Assembly (NCBI GenBank): GCA_047971485.1
Contig: JBKDZR010000144.1
Span: 1-40,131, forward strand
Direction: 5' to 3'
Length of the DNA stretch: 40,131 bases
Source of the DNA: JBKDZR01 sp047971485
GTDB lineage: Bacteria > Pseudomonadota > Alphaproteobacteria > Rhodobacterales > Rhodobacteraceae
Positions 33,065 to 40,131 of the stretch are shown here, one piece after another (positions within the stretch are counted from its first letter, which is position 1; each line of letters begins with the position of its first letter). Made by a program: the position numbers and the translations under genes. The notes under the pieces are model-generated. The model saw only the letters and a program-made list of their open reading frames with translations, was not told the origin of the DNA and ran no database searches.

Positions 33065-34330
33065 GTGGGCGCACATTCCTCTCTGGCGATTGATGGCGAT
33101 CGCCTGTGGTCACGCCTGATGGCCATGGCCGAAATCGGCGCCTTGCCGTCGGGCGGGGTCAACCGGCAGGCCCTGTCGGCCGAGGATCGTGCCGCCATGG
33201 CCCGGCTGATCGACTGGGGCCGGACGATCGGCCTGGCCCCATCCCTCGACACGGCCGGCAACCTGTTCCTGACCATGGTCGGCAGCGGGGGCGGCGCGCC
33301 GGTGCTGATCGGATCGCATATGGACAGCCAGCCGACCGGCGGGCGCTTTGACGGGATCTTCGGGGTTCTGGCCGGGTTCGAGGCGCTGGAAACCCTGCAC
33401 GATGCCGGGATTACACCGCCCCGGCCAATCACCCTGGTCGCCTGGATGAACGAGGAAGGCAGTCGTTTCGCCCCCGGCATGATGGGGTCCGAGGTCTTCG
33501 CCGGTCAGCGCAATCTGGATCAGATCCGTGCCGTGGCCGATGCCGAGGGTCACACTGTCGGCGCCGAACTGGACAGTCTGGCCGGCAACTTTCCCGATGT
33601 GCCGGTCACAGAACCCGGCTTTCCCCTGCACGCCTATGTCGAGGCGCATATCGAACAGGCAGACCTTCTGGAAGCCACAGACCACATGATCGGCGCAGTC
33701 ACCGGCATCCAGGGCAAGAAGACCTGGGACGTCACCGTGACGGGGCGTGAAGCCCATGCCGGCACCGAGCCCCTGGATCGCCGCGCCGATGCGGTGCAGG
33801 CCTTCGCCCGGATCGCCCTGGCCATGCAGACCGCCGCCTTGGCCGCTGGCCCCGAAATCCGGTTCACCATCGGCCGGCTGGAGGTGGAACCCAACGCGCC
33901 TTCGGTCGTGCCGGCCACCGTGCGCTTTCGCATCGACCTGCGCCACCCCGACAACGCGGTTCTCGACGCCACCAGCCAGGCGCTGGAAACTGCCGCCTAC
34001 GGCACCGCCGCCCCCTGCGGCGTCGAAATGCGCGCCATGGTCAATGCCCCGGCCAACGTCTTTTCCCCCAGGCTGCGCGCCGCCATTCGCGACAGCGCAG
34101 CCCATCACAACATCCCGGCAATGGATCTGCTGTCCGCTGCCGGTCACGATGCCCGCCATATGGCGCTACTATGCCCCTCGGCGATGATCTTCATCCCCTG
34201 CCGGGGCGGCCTCAGCCACCACCCCGATGAATGGGCGGAGCCGGCCCATGTCGCCGCCGGCGCCCAGATCCTGCTGGATGTGGCCCTGCTGGCCGCTGCC
34301 ACCCCCGCCAAGCAAGGAGACTTGGAATGA
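33065..34330 (+). CDS. M20-family carbamoylase/amidase (hydantoinase-carbamoylase group)
   Basis: From GTG 33065 the protein has 421 residues. SHMDSQPTGGRFDGIFGVLAG is the metal-binding and catalytic Asp region, WMNEEGSRFAPGMMGSEVFAG the general-base Glu and metal region, and VEAHIEQADLLE the next metal ligand. GREAHAGTEPLDRRADAV and AGHDARHMALLCPSAMIFIPC belong to the dimerisation and C-terminal domain. Relatives are N-carbamoyl-amino-acid hydrolases, beta-ureidopropionases and allantoate amidohydrolases, so it probably releases ammonia/CO2 from a ureido or amide group. An ATG at 33020 would add 15 residues overlapping the hydrolase gene. It overlaps the cupin start (ATGA). Confidence 0.92.
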   Translation: MGAHSSLAIDGDRLWSRLMAMAEIGALPSGGVNRQALSAEDRAAMARLIDWGRTIGLAPSLDTAGNLFLTMVGSGGGAPVLIGSHMDSQPTGGRFDGIFGVLAGFEALETLHDAGITPPRPITLVAWMNEEGSRFAPGMMGSEVFAGQRNLDQIRAVADAEGHTVGAELDSLAGNFPDVPVTEPGFPLHAYVEAHIEQADLLEATDHMIGAVTGIQGKKTWDVTVTGREAHAGTEPLDRRADAVQAFARIALAMQTAALAAGPEIRFTIGRLEVEPNAPSVVPATVRFRIDLRHPDNAVLDATSQALETAAYGTAAPCGVEMRAMVNAPANVFSPRLRAAIRDSAAHHNIPAMDLLSAAGHDARHMALLCPSAMIFIPCRGGLSHHPDEWAEPAHVAAGAQILLDVALLAAATPAKQGDLE

Positions 34331-35253
34331 CCGATAACGACATGGCCGAAATGCCGGTGCAACATCCACGCGCGCCGAAAACCGAGGCCGAGGCGCGGGG
34401 GCGGTACTTCAATTCCGGCAACGCCTTCAACATCAAGCTGCCGCCAGTCACCCCGCGCATCCTGCGCGACGAACCGGCCCGGGCCCTGGCCAGAAATACC
34501 ACCGGCTGGGTGCTCTGCGATCTGTCGGCGGAATTGGACTGCCCGTTTCCGGCCACCACGCCACTGATGTTAGCGCGCTATGCCACCGTACTGGCCGGCG
34601 ATACGCTGGATGTGACGCTGACCTGCACCGCCTCGATCTGGTACGTGATCGACGGCACCGCGCGGGTCACCCTCGGGGATGAAGCCGCCGATCTGGGCAA
34701 GGGCGATGTCTTTTTGTTGCCCGGGGGCGTGCCCGCCGAGATTGCGGCCAGCGAGACAGCCGTGTTCTGGGCCGTAGGTAACGATCCGCAACTGGCCTTT
34801 GACAAGGCCACACCGATCACCGGCGACGGGGCCGCGACGGGCTTTGTTCACTATCCGGCCACCGAGATCGCCCACCAGCTGGATGTCGTCTATGCGCATG
34901 AGGCGAATGACAGCACCTCGGGGCATGCGCTGATCTTCTCGGCTGACCGGACCGAAGACAGCCGCAACATCACGCCCACCCTGACCCTGTCGCTGAACAC
35001 CCTGCCGCCGCACAGTTTCCAGCCCCCGCACAAGCACAACTCGGCGGCGCTGACCCTGGCCGTGGCCGGCGATCCCGCCTATTCCATGGTCGGCGACGAG
35101 CAATGCGACTGGTCCCCCTGGGCGACCCTGCTGACCCCGGCCGCAGCCAAACACAGCCACCACAATGACGGCGACACCCGGGCCGAGTTCCTGATCGTGC
35201 AGGATGGCGGGCTGTACTATCACGCCCGCACCATGGACTTCGTGTTCTACTGA
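34327..35253 (+). CDS. Bicupin protein
   Basis: The 308-residue protein has two cupin-like halves. The first has IWYVIDGTARVTLGDEAADLGKGDVFLLPGG at ~104-134, lacking clear metal His. The second has LPPHSFQPPHKHNSAALTLAVAG at ~224-246 and AKHSHHNDGDTRAEFLIVQDGG with histidines able to bind a metal. The layout recalls gentisate 1,2-dioxygenase-like bicupins, but I would not assign ring cleavage. Start and M20 stop overlap as ATGA; the stop overlaps the next ATG by one base. It may be a dioxygenase or an isomerase in the pathway. Confidence 0.8.
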   Translation: MTDNDMAEMPVQHPRAPKTEAEARGRYFNSGNAFNIKLPPVTPRILRDEPARALARNTTGWVLCDLSAELDCPFPATTPLMLARYATVLAGDTLDVTLTCTASIWYVIDGTARVTLGDEAADLGKGDVFLLPGGVPAEIAASETAVFWAVGNDPQLAFDKATPITGDGAATGFVHYPATEIAHQLDVVYAHEANDSTSGHALIFSADRTEDSRNITPTLTLSLNTLPPHSFQPPHKHNSAALTLAVAGDPAYSMVGDEQCDWSPWATLLTPAAAKHSHHNDGDTRAEFLIVQDGGLYYHARTMDFVFY

Positions 35254-36194
35254 TGCGGCTGATCATCGACACCGATACCGCCGGGGACGATTGCTTTTCC
35301 CTGCTGCTGGCGATGAAAACCCCCGGCGTCACGCTGGAGGCGGTCACCATCTGCAACGGCAATGTCGATTTTGATCGGCAGGCGGAAAACGCTCTGGCGA
35401 CGATCGAAACGGCCGGGATGAGCGGCAAGGTTCCGGTCTATCTGGGCGCGCGCAAACCCCTGCTGGCCGCTTGGGAACCCGCCGAGATGCACGGCGCCGA
35501 CGGGATGAGCGGGGCCAACTTCCCCCGCGCCACCCAGCGCCCCGACCCCGGACATGCCGTCGATGCGCTGATCGAACGGATCATGGCCGCCCCCGGCGAA
35601 ATCGAGATGATCGCCCAGGCCCCCCTGACCAACCTGGCCCTGGCCGTAACGCGCGAGCCGCGCATCGCGCAGGCCCTGAAACACCTGTGGATCATGGGCG
35701 GCACCGACAATTCGGTGGGCAATGTCACGCCCTGCGCCGAGTTCAACTTTTACATCGACCCCGAGGCGGCCGAGATCGTCTTTCGCGCCGGGTTCAACAT
35801 CACGCTCAGCACCTGGACGCTGACACTGAAATCTTCGGTATTCGAGGCCGATCAACTTGCCCGGATCGACGCGCTTGGCACGCCCTTGTCTGACTTTTAC
35901 CGCAAGGTCTCCGCCACCCCGCGCGCGGTGGCGCAACAGCGCTACGGACGGGTGATCTGCACCCATCCCGACACGCTGACCTGTGCCTGCGCCATCAATC
36001 CCGCGATCATCACCGCCGCCCGCGACGCTGTAGTCCGCATCGAGACCGCCGGCCAGATCACCCGCGGCCATTCCGCGATCCACCCCGCCCGGCTGGGATC
36101 GCGCTGGCCGGATTACACCACCAATGCCCGCATCATCGAAAACGCCGATAACGCCGCCTTTTTCGGCATGCTTGAACGGGCGCTATCCTCATGA
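35253..36194 (+). CDS. Inosine/uridine-preferring nucleoside hydrolase family protein
   Basis: The 313-residue protein is a nucleoside hydrolase, cleaving N-ribosyl bonds to a base and a ribose. The N-terminal calcium-binding loop is DTDTAGDD (D6, D8, D12, D13), where most members have DTDPGxDD; all metal Asp residues stay. NGNVDFDRQAENALATIE, HGADGMSG, WIMGGTDN and the second-half AEFNFYIDPEAAEIVF carry further substrate residues. It lies 22 bp upstream of the importer ATPase gene, so its substrate is probably the imported compound. A related ribosyl-N-heterocycle is a likely substrate. Confidence 0.92.
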   Translation: MRLIIDTDTAGDDCFSLLLAMKTPGVTLEAVTICNGNVDFDRQAENALATIETAGMSGKVPVYLGARKPLLAAWEPAEMHGADGMSGANFPRATQRPDPGHAVDALIERIMAAPGEIEMIAQAPLTNLALAVTREPRIAQALKHLWIMGGTDNSVGNVTPCAEFNFYIDPEAAEIVFRAGFNITLSTWTLTLKSSVFEADQLARIDALGTPLSDFYRKVSATPRAVAQQRYGRVICTHPDTLTCACAINPAIITAARDAVVRIETAGQITRGHSAIHPARLGSRWPDYTTNARIIENADNAAFFGMLERALSS

Positions 36195-36216
36195 CCCCGA
36201 CCCCCAGGAGCCAGCC

Positions 36217-37014
36217 ATGACCAACACCCAAGAGCCGATCCTCAATCTGCGCCACATGTCGAAAACCTTCGGCGAGGTGCAGGCGCTGAAAAATGTCGAT
36301 CTGGTGGTCGAACCCGGTGAATTCGTCACCGTCGTGGGCCCTTCGGGCTGTGGAAAATCCACCCTGTTCAACATCGTCTCGGGCCTGGAAGAACCCGACA
36401 GCGGATCGACCCTGCGCTTTGAAGGCAAATCCGTCCATGCCCGCCACCTGCTGGGCAACGTGTCCTTCATGCCGCAGCGCGACCTGCTGCTGGCCTGGCG
36501 TAACGTGATCGACAACGCAATCCTGCCCCTGGAAATCGAAGGTGCCAACCGCGCCGAGGCCCGCGCCGAGGCCGAACGCATGTTGCCGGAATTCGGCCTG
36601 GCCGGCTTTGCCAAGCAGTATCCCCACGAACTGTCCGGCGGTATGCGCCAGCGCGTTGCCCTGATGCGGACCTTCATGTTCAAGCGCGACCTGCTGCTTC
36701 TGGACGAACCGTTCGGCGCCCTGGATGCGCTGACCCGGACGATGATGCAGCGCTGGTTGCTGGACGTGTGGCAAAAGCATAAGCGCACGGTGCTGTTCAT
36801 CACCCATGACGTGGATGAGGCGATCTTTCTGGGCGACCGGGTGCTGGTGATGACCGCACGCCCCGGCGCGATCAAGCTGGAACGCAAGGTCGATCTGCCC
36901 CGTCCCCGCGACCCCGGTCTGGTCACCTCATCCGAATTCATCGCCCTCAAGCGCGATCTTCTGGAGGCGATCGAGGAAGAAAGCATGAAGACCTTCGGCA
37001 CCGCGTCCCACTAA
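36217..37014 (+). CDS. ABC transporter ATPase (TauB/SsuB/NrtD class)
   Basis: The 265-residue ATPase has Walker A GPSGCGKS at ~41-48, signature ELSGGMRQRVALMR, Walker B LLLLDEPFGALDALTR and H-loop ITHDVDEAIFLGDRVLVMT. Length and sequence fit the NMT1/THI5-type and nitrate/sulfonate/taurine importers. ATG 36217 is preceded by AGGAGCC; longer starts lie in the nucleoside hydrolase gene. With the downstream genes it forms a complete importer: ATPase, binding protein, two permeases. Confidence 0.94.
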   Translation: MTNTQEPILNLRHMSKTFGEVQALKNVDLVVEPGEFVTVVGPSGCGKSTLFNIVSGLEEPDSGSTLRFEGKSVHARHLLGNVSFMPQRDLLLAWRNVIDNAILPLEIEGANRAEARAEAERMLPEFGLAGFAKQYPHELSGGMRQRVALMRTFMFKRDLLLLDEPFGALDALTRTMMQRWLLDVWQKHKRTVLFITHDVDEAIFLGDRVLVMTARPGAIKLERKVDLPRPRDPGLVTSSEFIALKRDLLEAIEEESMKTFGTASH

Positions 37015-37065
37015 CCCAATCCTTTCAAGATCCGGTCAACGGACATTCCCCCCAACCTGGAGTTT

Positions 37066-38085
37066 ATGATGAAAAGACGTTCCTTCCTGTCGACCCTCGG
37101 CCTGGCCGCCTCGGCCGCGCTGTTCACGGCCCCGACGGTTTCCGCACAAGATCTGGAAAAGGTATCCCTGCGGCTGAAATGGCTGCCCCAGGCCCAATTC
37201 GTCGGCTTCTACATGGCCAAGGCCAAGGGCTATTATGCCGATGAAGGCATGGATCTGACGATCAACCCCGGCGGCCCGAACCTGCTGACCGAGAACCTGG
37301 TGGCCACAGGGGCCGATACGTTCGGCCTATCGGGTGGCACGGATTCGGTGTTCGCCGCCATCGAAAAGGGCCTGCCGATCACCTGTTTCGGCGTCGCCCA
37401 TCAGGAAACGCCCTTTGTCTTCGTGTCCAAGGCCGATGGCCCCGTGCAGGAGCTGGCCGATTTCCAGGACGCGGCGATCACCACCTGGTTCACCGGGTCG
37501 AACTATGTGCTGTTCGCAATGCTGGCGGCCAACGGGCTGGACCGCGCGACCATGAACATCCAGCCCCAGCAGGTTTCGGTCACCCCCTTTGTCGACGGTC
37601 AGGTCGATGTGGTGACCGCCACACGCTATAACGAATACTACACGCTGATGACCCGGGTGGGCGAAGACAACCTCAAGCGCTTCGTGCCCGAGGATTACGG
37701 GGTTTCCTTCCCGCGCGACACGCTGATCGTCGGCACGGCCTGGGCCGAAGAGCACCCCGAGCTGATCGAAGGGTTCCTGCGCGCCTCGGTCAAGGGCTGG
37801 CAGGATGTCTTCGCCGACAAGACAGCCGCGATCGACCTGATCATGAAAGAAGCCCCAACCCTGGACCGAGCCCATCAGGAATTCATGCTTGATGAGATCG
37901 AAAAGATCATGACCGCCGGCGCCGCTGCCGAGAAGGGCCTGTTCACCCTGGACATGGACGCCATCGGCACCGCCCACCAGATCATGGTTGATTACGAGGT
38001 CCTGGAAGGCCCGATCGACCTAGAGGCCGCCTTTGTCAGCCGCTACGTGGACGCGATCCCCGTTGAAGACCGCCTGGTGAAATGA
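37066..38085 (+). CDS. NMT1/THI5-like ABC substrate-binding protein
   Basis: This 339-residue protein has a signal with a twin-arginine look (MMKRRSFLSTLGLAASAAL, cut near SAQ). It then reads VSLRLKWLPQAQFVGFYMAKAKGYYADEGMD, the diagnostic start of NMT1/THI5-like proteins. Known members bind thiamine-pyrimidine precursors, riboflavin, pyrimidines and similar small heterocycles. GGPNLLTENLVATGADTFGLSGG and TGSNYVLFAMLAANGLD are lining stretches. The ligand is unknown here, but the neighbouring nucleoside hydrolase favours a nucleoside-like or pyrimidine-like compound. The stop overlaps the permease start (ATGA). Confidence 0.93.
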   Translation: MMKRRSFLSTLGLAASAALFTAPTVSAQDLEKVSLRLKWLPQAQFVGFYMAKAKGYYADEGMDLTINPGGPNLLTENLVATGADTFGLSGGTDSVFAAIEKGLPITCFGVAHQETPFVFVSKADGPVQELADFQDAAITTWFTGSNYVLFAMLAANGLDRATMNIQPQQVSVTPFVDGQVDVVTATRYNEYYTLMTRVGEDNLKRFVPEDYGVSFPRDTLIVGTAWAEEHPELIEGFLRASVKGWQDVFADKTAAIDLIMKEAPTLDRAHQEFMLDEIEKIMTAGAAAEKGLFTLDMDAIGTAHQIMVDYEVLEGPIDLEAAFVSRYVDAIPVEDRLVK

Positions 38086-38885
38086 CGGCTGTGGCGGAAC
38101 ACGCGGCGCCGGGCCTGACGGCCCGGGGCCTGGGCGCCCTGCTGCCCCTCCTCAAGGGGGTGGCGGCGCTGATCGCCACCTTTGCCCTGGTCGAAGGCCT
38201 GGTCATCGCCTTCGACATCCGGCCCTATGTGCTGCCCAAACCCTCAATGGTATTCGAGGCGATCCTGCGTACACCCGGCGCGTATCGCGATGCGATGGTA
38301 CGCACCGGGATCGAGACCCTGCTGGGCTTTGGCGCCGGGGCGGTCTTTGGCATCTGGATCGGGGTGGCCTTTTCGCGGCTGCGCTTTCTGCGCGAAACCA
38401 TCTTTCCGATCTTCGTCGTATCCCAGACCATCCCGGTGATCGCCTTCGGCGCACTGATCGTCATGTGGTTCGGCAACACGATCTTCGCCAAGGCTGTCAT
38501 CGTCTTTTACCTGACCTTCTTTCCGGTCACGGTGAACACGCTTCTGGGCATGCGATCGGTGGACCAGAAACAGGTCCAGCTGCTGCGCAGCTTTGGCGCC
38601 TCGGACGCCAAGATCATGCGCAAGTTGCGCTTTCCCTCGGCCCTGCCCCATATCTTCGTAGCCCTGCGCATCGCATCGGCGCTGGGGCTGGCCGGGGCGG
38701 TGGTCGGCGAATGGTTCGGCGACACCACCGGTCTGGGCGTGCTGTTGCTGCAAGGCATGTACGCCGAGAACATGGTGGCGATCTGGGCCAGCATCCTGTG
38801 TTCGGCCGTTCTGGGTGTGCTGCTCTTTTCCATCATCGGCTTTGCCGAACGTCGCATCGTTTTCTGGGGAGATCAGGACGCATGA
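38082..38885 (+). CDS. ABC permease (TauC/SsuC-like) 1
   Basis: The 267-residue permease has an N-terminal membrane segment (LPLLKGVAALIATFALVEGL) and KPSMVFEAILRTP, typical of the BPD transporter group. The EAA loop is KQVQLLRSFGASDAKIMRKLRFPSALP. The last spans run through AIWASILCSAVLGVLLFSIIG, ending ERRIVFWGDQDA. It is the first of two related permeases and overlaps both neighbours by 4 bp. Confidence 0.92.
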   Translation: MTAVAEHAAPGLTARGLGALLPLLKGVAALIATFALVEGLVIAFDIRPYVLPKPSMVFEAILRTPGAYRDAMVRTGIETLLGFGAGAVFGIWIGVAFSRLRFLRETIFPIFVVSQTIPVIAFGALIVMWFGNTIFAKAVIVFYLTFFPVTVNTLLGMRSVDQKQVQLLRSFGASDAKIMRKLRFPSALPHIFVALRIASALGLAGAVVGEWFGDTTGLGVLLLQGMYAENMVAIWASILCSAVLGVLLFSIIGFAERRIVFWGDQDA

Positions 38886-39643
38886 GCATTGATCCCATGA
38901 CCCCGTCGCGCCATGCGGTCACCCGCGGCATCTTCGGTGGGCTGGCCCTGTTCCTGATCTGGGAAGGCATCGCCCGGATCTTTGGCCTGCCCAGCTATAT
39001 CCTGCCGGCAGTCAGCGATATCGTCGTGCGGATCTGGACCGCGCGCACCACCCTGGGCACGGCAGCGGCCTATACGCTGGGCGAATCCGTCGGCGGCTAT
39101 CTGCTGGGTGGGTTCATCGGTGTCTTTCTGGCGCTGTCGATTACCTTGGTTCCGCCCCTGCGCCGGATCATCGTGCCGGCGGCAGCAGCGGTGAACTCGG
39201 TCCCCGTGGTCGCGTTTTCGCCGCTGATCCTGCTGTGGTTCGGGATGGGCGTCAGTTCCAAGGTGGTGATGGTCGCCGTGGCCGTCAGTTTCACCATGTT
39301 CGTCTCCGCCCTGGCCGGATTCGACCGGGTGGATGAACGATCGGTCAACCTGATGCGCAGCTTCGGGGCCAGCCGGGCGGCCATCCTGTGGAAACTGCGC
39401 CTGCCCACGGCCCTGCCGCTGATCCTGTCGGGCATGCGCCTGTCCACGGTGCGCAGCCTGATCGTCGCCATCGTCACCGAAATGCTGGGCGCCTATGGCG
39501 GGCTGGGCTGGGTGATCTATCAGGCGGTGATCGTGATCGACTTTGTCCAGGTCTGGGCCGCCATCTTCGTGGCCTCAATCGCCAGCCTCGCTTTCTTTGG
39601 CGTGGTTTCCCTGATCGAACGCAAGGTCGTCTTCTGGAACTAG
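38882..39643 (+). CDS. ABC permease (TauC/SsuC-like) 2
   Basis: The 253-residue permease parallels the preceding one: GGLALFLIWEGIARIFGLPSY, LPAVSDIVVRIWTAR, EAA loop DERSVNLMRSFGASRAAILWKLRLPTALP and tail ERKVVFWN. The two permeases probably form a heterodimer. It is the last gene of the rightward operon. Its TAG stop at 39641-39643 is the beginning of repeat copy 2. Confidence 0.92.
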   Translation: MSIDPMTPSRHAVTRGIFGGLALFLIWEGIARIFGLPSYILPAVSDIVVRIWTARTTLGTAAAYTLGESVGGYLLGGFIGVFLALSITLVPPLRRIIVPAAAAVNSVPVVAFSPLILLWFGMGVSSKVVMVAVAVSFTMFVSALAGFDRVDERSVNLMRSFGASRAAILWKLRLPTALPLILSGMRLSTVRSLIVAIVTEMLGAYGGLGWVIYQAVIVIDFVQVWAAIFVASIASLAFFGVVSLIERKVVFWN

Positions 39644-39746
39644 AGGATGTTGCACAAAACTGGGTACCGGTTTTGTACTTCTCGAACATGCGGTGACAAA
39701 GACTTGGGCGCGTCGTGTGAATACGAATGAACGCGACACGCTCCAG
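39640..39746 (+). repeat. Structured intergenic repeat, copy 2
   Basis: This is homologous to 15248-15355, again starting CTAGAG at the stop codon of a plus-strand gene. The first hairpin pairs CAAAACTGG (39655-39663) with CCGGTTTTG (39667-39675) around GTA. The second pairs CTTGGGCGCGTCG (39703-39715) with CGACACGCTCCAG (39734-39746); two mismatches and one G-U remain, so the stem is partly preserved despite base changes. The loop retains the TGTGA, then CGAATGAAC pattern of copy 1. A separate terminator follows 23 bp further on. Confidence 0.9.
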
Positions 39747-39768
39747 GCGCCCCATCATGATCCGACCG

Positions 39769-39797
39769 AACGCCCCGCTACCATGCGGGGCGTTTCG
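39769..39797. terminator. GC-rich hairpin, probable bidirectional terminator
   Basis: AACGCCCCGC (39769-39778) and GCGGGGCGTT (39785-39794) form a perfect 10-bp stem with loop TACCAT. TTTC follows on the plus strand. It sits between the convergent permease operon and the amidase gene, where it would end both transcripts. Confidence 0.7.
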
Positions 39798-39809
39798 CCT
39801 ATCATCACA

Positions 39810-40131
39810 TCACAAGGTCTCTGGCGCCGGTCGCCAATCGGTGGCATCCTCAAAGGCCGCCCCCACCCGGCATAACAATGGCTCGGACAGACGCGGACCG
39901 GCCAGTTGATGGGCCAGCGGAATGCCCGCCGGCGAGCGCCCGTTGGGCTGGGTCAGTGTCGGCAGGCCACACATGTCAAACGGTACCGTATAGCGCCCGA
40001 TCACCTGCGTCGCCTCATCATCCGAGGCAAAAGCCCCCATCCGCGCAAGACTGGGACCCGCGATGGGCAGCGCTGGGATCAGCAGACAATCCACACGGCC
40101 AAAAAGCTGGGCCATCCGCCCGGCATGGGCA
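39810..40131 (-). CDS. Amidase family protein, C-terminal part (partial)
   Basis: The minus-strand frame is open from the window end to TGA 39810-39812. The visible ~106 residues are the C-terminal end of an amidase-signature protein: AQLFGRVDCLLIPALPIAGP, TQVIGRYTVPFDMCGLPTLTQP, GRSPAGIPLAHQLAGPRLSE and LLCRVGAAFEDATDWRP. PFDMCGLPTLTQP and GIPLAHQLAGP are typical of GatA-like amidases near their C-terminus. The Ser-Ser-Lys catalytic core lies outside. The enzyme would hydrolyse an amide; it could serve the neighbouring catabolic region but points toward it from the other side of a terminator. Confidence 0.88.
   Translation of the reverse strand, partial: AHAGRMAQLFGRVDCLLIPALPIAGPSLARMGAFASDDEATQVIGRYTVPFDMCGLPTLTQPNGRSPAGIPLAHQLAGPRLSEPLLCRVGAAFEDATDWRPAPETL

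Noticed and set aside
1..40131. CRISPR arrays, rRNA genes, insertion-sequence transposases and toxin-antitoxin pairs
   Set aside because: None seen: no regularly spaced repeats, no rRNA-like sequence, no transposase motifs.

Overview
The window is GC-rich chromosomal DNA from an alphaproteobacterium, most likely a Rhodobacterales/Rhodobacteraceae relative. This rests on protein style, the 44-residue aa3-oxidase subunit IV gene, an acyl-CoA dehydrogenase of the DmdC/AcdB-like length class, and the fdhD-mobA-mobB-moeA cluster. No species is assigned.

Left part (1-8.4 kb) is housekeeping. rpoD (cut by the window edge) and dnaG are on the minus strand, followed by a small membrane protein gene. 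On the plus strand come a small lipoprotein, homoserine dehydrogenase, class II fructose-1,6-bisphosphatase, recJ and tRNA-Glu(UUC). The tRNA 3' half is an old integration site: a truncated tyrosine integrase runs into it from the other strand. Next to that remnant lie a DUF6616-like gene and a HEAT-repeat DNA-alkylation-repair-like gene, both with frame breaks, under a MarR-type regulator with a palindrome in front of it.

Middle part (10.4-21.8 kb) holds an ATGA-coupled molybdenum-cofactor operon (fdhD, mobA, mobB, moeA; MoeA has an extra N-terminal domain). It also holds an azlCD-type amino-acid exporter pair, a lipoprotein that looks like a permuted NlpC/P60 protein, the tiny oxidase subunit IV, a metallo-beta-lactamase hydrolase coupled to an acyl-CoA dehydrogenase, a Sua5/TsaC threonylcarbamoyl-AMP synthase whose 3' end overlaps yqgE, and a DsbD-N-like periplasmic protein.

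Right part (22.0-39.6 kb) is the most unusual. It is about 17.6 kb of two divergent, tightly coupled operons sharing a 308-bp AT-rich control region with several inverted repeats. Leftward: carbohydrate-type ABC transporter (ATPase, binding protein, two permeases), class II aldolase, NtaA/DszA-type flavin monooxygenase, alpha/beta hydrolase, a 36-codon ORF and a GntR/FCD regulator. Rightward: an SDR lacking the usual catalytic lysine, a PLP aminotransferase, an alpha/beta hydrolase, an M20 carbamoylase/amidase, a bicupin, a nucleoside hydrolase and an NMT1/THI5-type ABC importer. I infer a GntR-controlled pathway that imports and breaks down a nitrogen-containing, possibly N-ribosylated compound; the substrate is unknown. 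An amidase gene, cut by the window end, faces it.

A ~108-bp structured repeat occurs twice, at 15.25 kb and 39.64 kb. Each copy begins exactly at the TAG stop codon of a plus-strand transport gene and lies between convergent genes.
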